Shown: piece after piece, positions 8,001 through 13,166 of the stretch
Layout of the letters: every line of letters starts with the position of its first letter
How positions within the stretch are numbered: position 1 is the stretch's first letter
Source: SCTG01 sp964384595
GTDB lineage: Bacteria; Nitrospirota; Nitrospiria; Nitrospirales; NS-4
Direction of reading: 5' to 3'
Length of the DNA: 52,544 nt
NCBI GenBank assembly: GCA_964384595.1
Contig: CAYLLY010000007.1
Location: forward strand, 1 to 52,544
Notes under the pieces: generated by a model
Database searches by the model: none
The model's input: the letters and a program-made list of their open reading frames with translations, nothing else
Told to the model about the DNA's origin: nothing
Translations under genes and position numbers: made by a program

Positions 8001-9927
8001 AATCCAGCACGGTCGCATCGTAAGAGACGATCTGTCCCTTCTCATCGTCCTTGTGGCCGGGCTTGCCCTGGGTCGGAAGCTGCATTTCCACCCAGTCCTT
8101 GATCGTGACAAGGGCCGGATTGCTCTTCCAGTTCGTCTTTCCTTTTTCGACGATCTGGAAAGTCTTCCCAAACCAATCGACGGTCTTGCCGACCAATTTA
8201 TCCGAAGTTACGCCGGACTTGATCCGGCCCTTGCGATCCGGCAATTCGCGGAGATCCGGCATCACATCGGTGTGCTGGTCGCCCTGTTGCATGGTGTTGT
8301 ACACCCGCCAGTAGCCCCACATGCCGGCCACGTAATGATGCGCGACGTGGCAGTGGAAGAGGAAATCACCAGCCAGTTGCTGGCACAGACCCGACCCGCA
8401 TTCCGTATCAAGGTCGAGCGCTTCCGACGGCCCGATGACTTCCACGTCCACGCGGTCAGATTTGGTCCGGATGACCGGGTATTTCACCGGCCCGTTCTTG
8501 GCCGCATGCCAGAGCGGCATTTCATCGCTGGAGCGAGGGCTTCGCAGCCAGCGGATCGTGCCGCCGTGCGGGTGGTGAGAGTGGAACACTTCCGATCCCC
8601 CATGGACCAGCCGGAACTTCGCGGGATCGCCGAGATATGAGCGCGGGATGGTGGTCGGCGCATCACCGAACGTGTAGGAACTGTACCCCATGGATTCGTC
8701 CTCGAACCCGAAGTACTCGTGCTGAACGTGCATGTTGTTGATGCCGAACGGCTCGCTGCGGTAATTGAGCGCGCGACCGCCAGGACGGTAAGCGTCGGTC
8801 AGCGGGTCCCGCTGCGGCAGGAAGTCTCCCTTCTTATTCACGGGGCGGAAGGCTTCGTCGCCAACCTCATGGTAGATGAGCACGAATTCCCTGAAGTCCG
8901 GGCCGCCCGGAGTATCGATGATTGCTTGCCAGCCGCTCCGCATCTCGGTGGGCTCACCCTTGCCAAGCGGGTCCAGGTACCGAGACCCTTTCGGTTCTAC
9001 CACGAAAGTGCCGAACATCCCCAGCACCGTCAATTCACGATCATTGCTGTATGAATGGAACTGACGGCCGCCTTCCTGGGTGTTGGGGTGGATGTACCAT
9101 TCCATCTCCACGCTCTTGCCTTTCGCGGCCACTGAATCAGCGTTCGTCGTCGTGGCGGGTTTTCCGGTCGCGCTGATCAACATGCTGGATCCGTGGATAT
9201 GCAGGCTTACCGCCTCGCCTCCTTCCAGCGCGTTTCGCAACGTGATGCGCACGCAATCGCCCTGGTTCCCGCGAATGACGAGTGGCTGGATGTAATCACC
9301 CTGGATTCCGTTGGTCACGGCGCCGGGATCGTACTGATCCTTCTCGTTTTCACGAGCCGCCCTGTTCTTGGCCTCTTCGGCACGGACCTTTTCAAGGTTC
9401 TCCGTGAGCACGTACATGTAACCGGGGTAGAAGTCGAGCCACTGGTTCAGCGTAATCTCCATGTTGATCGCGGAGATATCGTACTTCTTAACAGGAGCGG
9501 TTGAAGGGCATCGTCCGCCAGCGACGGCCACCGGCTCAGTATTCGGCTGCGAGGCCAGCAGAAAGCCCTGGCCGTCGTACTGGTGCATCGTAGACATGCC
9601 GTTGAACATGCCGGTATTCGTGGCCTGCCCGGTCTGCACTTGCCGCGTCATCTGTTCCATGAGCCGGTTATGTTGCATCTCGACCAGCGCGGATCGGGAG
9701 GCGCGGCCCGACATGGCGTCTTCCACGATCGTCTGGCCTTTGAGCCTCTGCGCCCACGGCTCCTTGGAATTGTCAATCATGCCCATCGCGGCATGATTGA
9801 CCTCGTGCCCTTTATGGGCATCCGAGTCGGCAGCGAGAACACCGGCTGGAACGACGAGCGCTGCTGCAACAAAAAGGAGGGAGAGGAGCGGATGAAAAAG
9901 CGGACTACGGACGTCTGACGTTTTCAT
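5050..9927 (-). CDS. Giant exported multicopper oxidase, triplicated two-domain unit (MofA/MnxG-like)
   Basis: 1625 residues from the ATG at 9927, chosen because AGGAGG precedes it and a signal peptide follows (about residues 1-33, ending VLAA); a frame start at 9978 exists. The body is three units of about 400-500 residues. Each opens with a related strand (CPSTAPVKKYDI near 140, LCPENAGRKYYNI near 735, CPDDAPVKSFNV near 1232) followed by a Y-V/I-L-E motif. Each unit appears to hold two cupredoxin domains, six in all. Copper motifs: HIHG (H243, H245), an incomplete FHSY (H291), H449-x2-H452-x-H454, and HCH-x3-H-x4-M (H525, C526, H527, H531, M536) in unit 1; HPH (H826, H828) and WHDH (H957, H959) in unit 2; none complete in unit 3. 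A beta insertion at about 870-940 splits the unit 2 motifs. It should couple substrate oxidation to four-electron O2 reduction in the periplasm or outside the cell. Length and six-domain plan recall the manganese oxidases MofA and MnxG; the substrate is unproven. Confidence 0.85.
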   Translation of the reverse strand: MKTSDVRSPLFHPLLSLLFVAAALVVPAGVLAADSDAHKGHEVNHAAMGMIDNSKEPWAQRLKGQTIVEDAMSGRASRSALVEMQHNRLMEQMTRQVQTGQATNTGMFNGMSTMHQYDGQGFLLASQPNTEPVAVAGGRCPSTAPVKKYDISAINMEITLNQWLDFYPGYMYVLTENLEKVRAEEAKNRAARENEKDQYDPGAVTNGIQGDYIQPLVIRGNQGDCVRITLRNALEGGEAVSLHIHGSSMLISATGKPATTTNADSVAAKGKSVEMEWYIHPNTQEGGRQFHSYSNDRELTVLGMFGTFVVEPKGSRYLDPLGKGEPTEMRSGWQAIIDTPGGPDFREFVLIYHEVGDEAFRPVNKKGDFLPQRDPLTDAYRPGGRALNYRSEPFGINNMHVQHEYFGFEDESMGYSSYTFGDAPTTIPRSYLGDPAKFRLVHGGSEVFHSHHPHGGTIRWLRSPRSSDEMPLWHAAKNGPVKYPVIRTKSDRVDVEVIGPSEALDLDTECGSGLCQQLAGDFLFHCHVAHHYVAGMWGYWRVYNTMQQGDQHTDVMPDLRELPDRKGRIKSGVTSDKLVGKTVDWFGKTFQIVEKGKTNWKSNPALVTIKDWVEMQLPTQGKPGHKDDEKGQIVSYDATVLDWAWKGHMAMTEKESTIANPKYKSKTPGERQPILFEPTTGKVSWPHLRPHFGKRVMFAPNHNPAPWLEMIHQEEDGSRSADPAKPGEQGVWSLCPENAGRKYYNIHFIRLPIEISKGHGKEPPMVDQNGLIYVLHEEEEAVRKNNDLKYPLVFRANVYDCVDYTLTSEWVDDDFTNFQSSKINIHPHFLQFDNQASDGVITGMSYEQSVRPFTMLTKKEKKGLPVPMNTVLTAPAKKGSKSITVKNAAQYHVGTELLVGADNVKGNEIQRITSISGSTITFQKPLKNDHPSGDIATVEFTRSRLWVDADVGTVFWHDHAFGATTWPHGGFGTLVVEPVGSTYHDPKTGKPIRSGPIADIRTVEPVGYGVNGSFRELMVQVHDTVPHTVNVVTAGNPPGQPIEVALEGGKTVSFMMPDKIAMTPMPFLNGGTHTTGSGLNFRAEPVAKRLSNNPDASKIFSSLVHGDPSTPMIRAYLGDTVVFRLLHTLMNETMTWTLSGHTFLSERYAGDANRKNSIHIGIAERYDLVVPQAGGPQLMPGDYLHFNGRSSKFSEGAWGILRVLDKEVPDLQKLPAGYSGRNEIPTPAKSVCPDDAPVKSFNVVAMDKELKFNPKAADAIEVDFERKIQIKNPEGKIYVLEDEVTKVAGGLMPSPLTLHANVGDCVKVNLKNKMAASRASFSAFSLAFDPKDSLGANVGNNPGDQTIGPGESRTYTYYAHPFNGEITSLVWDFGNVMLNPRNGLFGAVVIGPKGSQYRDPKTGEDISLKNSWVADVIVDRTIQGNETRANYRDAALFFQDEDNIIGTSFMPYVQNVAGLTGVNYRSEPYKAREEQGCDLGRMFQPCKVDKPEDPVTPIIQAHAGDPVRIHVLGANNEQNQMFSVEKHEWPIEPFMPGADDISVVEFSGSEVIDAFIPSAGGRYKLPADYTWGNQRLPYSQSGQWGYFRVLPAGDSRILPLSRSDVGVQKADERPIPGQVLPTALK

Positions 9928-10038
9928 GGACTGGCCTCCTGAACAAAATATGCCCCCGAAAATTATCTGAAAAATCACTCCTGGTGAGCGTGAGACAAGT
10001 ATATCCTACTGCGTGAAGGTTGTACCAGGGCGGAGTTG

Positions 10039-10068
10039 TTTTTAGCGCATTCCCCAATCGGGTGTCAA
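10039..10068 (-). promoter_or_regulatory. Sigma-70-type promoter for the multicopper oxidase
   Basis: On the minus strand TTGACA (10063-10068), 18 nt, then TAAAAA (10039-10044). The predicted start lies about 100 nt upstream of the ATG at 9927. A second AT-rich site, TATACT near 9996-10003, could serve as an alternative -10 but lacks a good -35. Confidence 0.5.
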
Positions 10069-10111
10069 GTGCCAAAAAGGTGGCAGGTTCAAGGATGGCG
10101 GCCACGAAATC

Positions 10112-10519
10112 TTAGCAGAGTTGCCCATTGAACTGGCAGGGCTTGTACCGGGTTCGATCGAAGTCGACGTTCTCCTGGTACACGACTTCGTTCCCGTTCA
10201 CACCATCCTGCTCCGGATCCGACCAGAGCATGTGGTTCCACCAGTAGAAAAACGGAAATCGCGCGGCGTAGTAAATCGGATTGCCGAATTCGTTCCGAAG
10301 TTGCTCCCGGATGCGGCGGCCGGTGACATAATCCACCTTCCCGTCGCTCTTGAGGGAATACAGCATCAAATAGAGCCCTGATTCATTGTCGAGCAGTTCG
10401 TCGACACGCGTGGTCTCATCAGGTTCCACCGGCAAGGGAGAACCTGCGTGGACGCCGGGGAGAACCCCCCAGAGCAGACAGGCAGCCAGGATTATCGGCA
10501 AAAATACGCGCGAAGGCAC
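10112..10519 (-). CDS. Small exported protein of unknown function
   Basis: 135 residues, beginning at a GTG preceded by AAAGGGG. A signal peptide covers about residues 1-25 (FLPIILAACLLWGVLPGVHA). The mature part is mixed helical and aromatic, with an acidic start (PVEPDETTRVDELLDNE), a Tyr/Trp-rich centre (PIYYAARFPFFYWWNHM) and a C-terminus with two cysteines (KPCQFNGQLC) that could form a disulfide. I do not recognise the family. It lies just upstream of the multicopper oxidase on the same strand, but the oxidase has its own promoter in the gap. Divergently placed from the DNA glycosylase gene. Confidence 0.65.
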   Translation of the reverse strand: MPSRVFLPIILAACLLWGVLPGVHAGSPLPVEPDETTRVDELLDNESGLYLMLYSLKSDGKVDYVTGRRIREQLRNEFGNPIYYAARFPFFYWWNHMLWSDPEQDGVNGNEVVYQENVDFDRTRYKPCQFNGQLC

Positions 10520-10601
10520 AGATTCCCCTTTCCCTCAGACTATTGACTATCAAACCAGTCGAGAGATTGCAAGATTTCCCGCTTTTTCCTACCATGCGGT
10601 G

Positions 10602-11159
10602 ATGCCCCGCACCGGCCGGAATATCCCGAGCGGCTTGATCCTTCCCGTCACGTTCTATGCCCGACCGACCCTCCAGGTGGCACGTGGCCTGCTCGGAAAA
10701 CATCTGGTGCGCGAAACGGCCGCGGGCCTGCGGGCCGGGCGGATCATCGAGGTGGAAGCTTACGTCGGATTCCATGATCGCGCCTCCCACGCTTCCCGAG
10801 GACGCACCAAACGCACGGAGGTCATGTTCGGCCCGCCCGGTCGGGCATACGTGTACCTGATCTACGGCATGTACCACTGCTTGAACGTGGTGACGGAGCG
10901 CGCCGACTTCCCGGCGGCCGTTTTGATCAGAGCGGTGCAGGACGAAAGCGTACTCATTGACGGTCCCGGTCGTCTCTGCCGCTCGTTCACGATAGACCGC
11001 GAACTCAACTTTCACGACCTGACGACCGGTAAAGCCCTCTGGATCGAAGATCGCAGGGAGCGGATTCACCGAACTGCGATTAGCGCCTTGCCCCGCATCG
11101 GCGTGGACTACGCGGGAGCGTGGGCCGCCAAACCATGGCGCTTCCGTCTGAAGGTGTGA
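10602..11159 (+). CDS. mpg: 3-methyladenine DNA glycosylase (AAG/Mpg family)
   Basis: 185 residues from ATG 10602. It removes alkylated purines such as 3-methyladenine from DNA, leaving an abasic site for base-excision repair. Family marks: FYARPTLQVARGLLGKHLVR near the N-terminus, the catalytic-site strand RIIEVEAYVG (Glu acts as general base), HASRGRTKRTEVMFGPPGRAYVYL with the Tyr-rich strand, IYGMYHCLNVV, and GPGRLCRSF. A longer open frame upstream (from 10386) has no family similarity and overlaps the divergent gene, so the later start is preferred; the Shine-Dalgarno is weak. Transcribed alone, converging on the small secreted-protein repeats, with a shared terminator between them. Confidence 0.92.
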   Translation: MPRTGRNIPSGLILPVTFYARPTLQVARGLLGKHLVRETAAGLRAGRIIEVEAYVGFHDRASHASRGRTKRTEVMFGPPGRAYVYLIYGMYHCLNVVTERADFPAAVLIRAVQDESVLIDGPGRLCRSFTIDRELNFHDLTTGKALWIEDRRERIHRTAISALPRIGVDYAGAWAAKPWRFRLKV

Positions 11160-11170
11160 AGGTCGAAAAA

Positions 11171-11208
11171 CGAACGGCGCCGGTCTTCGTGAGACCCGGC
11201 GCCGTTCG
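11171..11208. terminator. Bidirectional intrinsic terminator
   Basis: A 13-bp perfect stem (CGAACGGCGCCGG at 11171-11183 and its complement at 11196-11208), which can extend through a one-base bulge, sits between the converging mpg and small-protein genes. On the minus strand it is followed by GTTTTTCG. It most clearly terminates the small-protein transcript but can also serve mpg. Confidence 0.85.
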
Positions 11209-11225
11209 CAGGCAATAGACAGAGC

Positions 11226-11477
11226 TTACGGCTTGGACTCGTCCTTCTTCTTCTCCTTGCCCATCGTGCCCATGGTCTCGGTCGGCTTCTGGCCCTTCTT
11301 GAAGCCGCGGGTCTTCCCCTCTTCGGCTTCCGCAGGCTTCTCGCCCTGCTTGATGTCCTTCTTCTCAGCCGACGCCTCGGACTTGGGTTTCCCCTCGGTC
11401 CCTGCGAAACTCACCGTCGCCCCCCCGGCCAGAAACGCGAGGGCCAGGCCCACTGCCAAAAGCTTCTTCGTCTCCAT
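11226..11477 (-). CDS. Small Lys/Glu-rich secreted protein, tandem copy 1
   Basis: 83 residues: a clean signal peptide (METKKLLAVGLALAFLAGGA, cleavage near SFA-GTEG) followed by about 57 charged residues, rich in Lys and Glu and low in hydrophobics (SEASAEKKDIKQGEKPAEAEE), with no Cys or aromatic core. The mature part is probably disordered. AAGGAGGA precedes the ATG. The mature sequence is identical to that of the copy at 11685-11936; only the first dozen codons differ. No known family is recognised. Small, highly charged exported proteins can bind polyanions, metals or cell surfaces, but nothing here decides between these. Confidence 0.75.
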   Translation of the reverse strand: METKKLLAVGLALAFLAGGATVSFAGTEGKPKSEASAEKKDIKQGEKPAEAEEGKTRGFKKGQKPTETMGTMGKEKKKDESKP

Positions 11478-11529
11478 ACGTCCTCCTTTTGCTCCGTTAC
11501 GCTTACCCGCCGCAAGATTCAGAGAGAGC

Positions 11530-11579
11530 TTACGGCTTGGACTCGTCCTTCTTCTTCTCCTTGCCCATCGTGCCCATGG
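11530..11579 (-). CDS. Small Lys/Glu-rich secreted protein, tandem copy 2 (cut by N gap)
   Basis: Only the last 16 codons and the stop are visible; the rest is lost in the N run. The bases seen are identical to the ends of the other two copies, including the flanking AGAGC. It is separated from copy 1 by a 52-nt spacer that holds the ribosome-binding site of copy 1. Confidence 0.7.
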
Positions 11580-11679
11580 NNNNNNNNNNNNNNNNNNNNN
11601 NNNNNNNNNNNNNNNNNNNNNNNNNNNNNNNNNNNNNNNNNNNNNNNNNNNNNNNNNNNNNNNNNNNNNNNNNNNNNNN
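11580..11679. other. Assembly gap (100 N)
   Basis: A run of exactly 100 N, the conventional length for a gap of unknown size. It falls inside the tandem secreted-protein repeats, which explains why the assembly failed. The true copy number is therefore at least three and otherwise unknown. Confidence 0.98.
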
Positions 11680-11684
11680 AGAGC

Positions 11685-11936
11685 TTACGGCTTGGACTCG
11701 TCCTTCTTCTTCTCCTTGCCCATCGTGCCCATGGTCTCGGTCGGCTTCTGGCCCTTCTTGAAGCCGCGGGTCTTCCCCTCTTCGGCTTCCGCAGGCTTCT
11801 CGCCCTGCTTGATGTCCTTCTTCTCAGCCGACGCCTCGGACTTGGGTTTCCCCTCGGTCCCTGCGAAACTCACCGTCGCCCCCCCGGCCAGAAACGCGAG
11901 GGCCACGCCCACTGCTAAAAACTTCTTCGTATCCAT
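11685..11936 (-). CDS. Small Lys/Glu-rich secreted protein, tandem copy 3
   Basis: 83 residues, with the same plan as copy 1: signal peptide (MDTKKFLAVGVALAFLAGGA) and an identical charged mature part. Differences from copy 1 are confined to the first dozen codons (E2D, L6F, L11V). Near-identity at the DNA level over the last 200 bases indicates recent duplication or ongoing gene conversion. The ATG is preceded by AAGGAGGAC. This is the first gene of the array on the minus strand, so it probably carries the promoter for the set. Confidence 0.75.
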   Translation of the reverse strand: MDTKKFLAVGVALAFLAGGATVSFAGTEGKPKSEASAEKKDIKQGEKPAEAEEGKTRGFKKGQKPTETMGTMGKEKKKDESKP

Positions 11937-12007
11937 GTCGTCCTCCTTTGTGATTGACCGCCCGGTCGCTGGCCCTGCGAGAGCCGTGAATCGACCATTC
12001 GTTGCCG

Positions 12008-12568
12008 TTATACTTTCGCCAACACTCCTTGATTGACTTCCTCGACCTTCTGCCGGCCCATGAGAATCTCTACAAGCGCCATCGCAAACTCCATCGCCGT
12101 CCCGGGACCCCGGCTTGTCACCAACTTGCCGTCAATCACCACCCGCCCTTCATCGTATAGGGCGCCGGGCAACTGCGCTTGTACGGACGGATGGCTGGTC
12201 AACTTCCGCCCTTCGATCATACCATGAGCAGCCAAAACCGTCGGGGCTGCGCATATGGCGGCGATGTACCGCTCGCCTTCCTGGAAATAACGCAAAAGTC
12301 GGGCCACGCGAGGATCCTTCTGCAGGATCTGTGTACCTTTGAGGCCTCCTGGCAGGACAACCATGTCAAAATCTGACGCCTTCACCTCATCTAAGGACAG
12401 ATCTGGCACGAGTTTAATCCCTGTCCGGCCTTCAACGGCACAGGGGGGGGCCCCGGCTTCCACCCCGGCAATCGTGACGGAAATCCCTGCACGGCGTAGG
12501 ATGTCCACGACCGTGACGGCTTCAATTTCCTCAAACCCATGAGCCAGCGGCACCACCACCCGTTTCAT
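12008..12568 (-). CDS. DJ-1/PfpI family protein (YajL-like)
   Basis: 186 residues, cytoplasmic. The DJ-1 subfamily is marked by a conserved acidic residue in HGFEEIEAVT (about residue 15), the strand MVVLPGG, and the nucleophile-elbow Cys in AAICAAPTVLAAHG (about residue 104), followed by LTSHPSVQ and VTSRGPGTAMEFA. These match the oxidation-sensitive Cys and its partner Glu of DJ-1 and YajL. Family members are reported to act in oxidative or glyoxal stress as chaperones, hydrolases or deglycases, and the biochemical role is debated. Single gene on the minus strand with its own promoter, divergent from the small helical-protein gene at 12794. Confidence 0.9.
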   Translation of the reverse strand: MKRVVVPLAHGFEEIEAVTVVDILRRAGISVTIAGVEAGAPPCAVEGRTGIKLVPDLSLDEVKASDFDMVVLPGGLKGTQILQKDPRVARLLRYFQEGERYIAAICAAPTVLAAHGMIEGRKLTSHPSVQAQLPGALYDEGRVVIDGKLVTSRGPGTAMEFAMALVEILMGRQKVEEVNQGVLAKV

Positions 12569-12663
12569 GACTACGTACGACTCGCATGGACCATATAGAC
12601 CATCTCAGGCACAACGTCGCCCAAATCAGGCGATTCGAGAGTCCCTCGTGATATTGTTATATG

Positions 12664-12732
12664 ATTGTGCCCCCATTGATACGCCTTGTCAATGCGCCAA
12701 ATCTTGACATTGGAAGAGGCCTCTGTTAGCGT
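12664..12732. promoter_or_regulatory. Back-to-back divergent promoters
   Basis: Minus strand: TTGACA (12687-12692), 17 nt, CACAAT (12664-12669), towards the DJ-1 gene. Plus strand: TTGACA (12704-12709), 17 nt, TAGCGT (12727-12732), towards the gene at 12794. The two perfect -35 boxes form an inverted repeat only 11 nt apart, so polymerase binding on one side may hinder the other. Confidence 0.55.
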
Positions 12733-12793
12733 GGCCGACGAAAACATCCATCGGGAGATTCCCTCCCGCGCTCTTGCATAAGGAGCCGTCGCG

Positions 12794-13105
12794 ATGGCAG
12801 AGAACACGGCCGATATCGACCTGACGCCCCTGACCGCCGCTCTCACCAAACTGGCGGAGGACATGGCGAGAAAGATGGTGCAGGACACGCTGCCCGGCTT
12901 GGTGGGAAAAGCCGTCGCCGAGGAGAAGGTCCTGATCACAGAGACCGTCCAAGAAGTTGTACGCAAGGCGTTGCCGGACCTCCTCAAGCCGATTGTTGAA
13001 CAGGCCGCCAAGGAAATCATCGAAAAAGTGGCGCGCGACGTAGTCGGCGAGGTGGCTGAAACCGAAGTCAAGAAAGAGATCGAGCGCCTGACCGCCGGGG
13101 TCTAG
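12794..13105 (+). CDS. Small amphipathic helical protein of unknown function
   Basis: 103 residues, no signal peptide or membrane segment, preceded by AAGGAG. Almost the whole chain reads as amphipathic helix with repeated hydrophobic heptads (LVGKAVAEEKVLITETVQEVV, then ALPDLLKPIVEQAAKEIIEKV, then VVGEVAETEVKKEIERL, each a separate stretch). The pattern P-D/E-L then I-x-x-x-x-x-x-E-I-x-R-L resembles helical tails found after receiver domains in some response regulators of other phyla, but there is no receiver domain here. It may form a coiled-coil oligomer. Function unknown. valS follows 61 nt downstream, possibly on the same transcript. Confidence 0.7.
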   Translation: MAENTADIDLTPLTAALTKLAEDMARKMVQDTLPGLVGKAVAEEKVLITETVQEVVRKALPDLLKPIVEQAAKEIIEKVARDVVGEVAETEVKKEIERLTAGV

Positions 13106-13166
13106 GCCTCCGTCCACCCCCGTCTCCCTTCCTGTCTTTTCCGCTCCCGTGCTAGGATAGCGCCCC

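Noticed and set aside
11226..11936. CRISPR-like repeat array
   Set aside because: The repeats are 250-nt coding units with signal peptides, not short repeats with unique spacers.
11233..12036. Open frame running through the N gap
   Set aside because: It exists only because N codons are read as X; it is antisense to the repeated secreted-protein genes.
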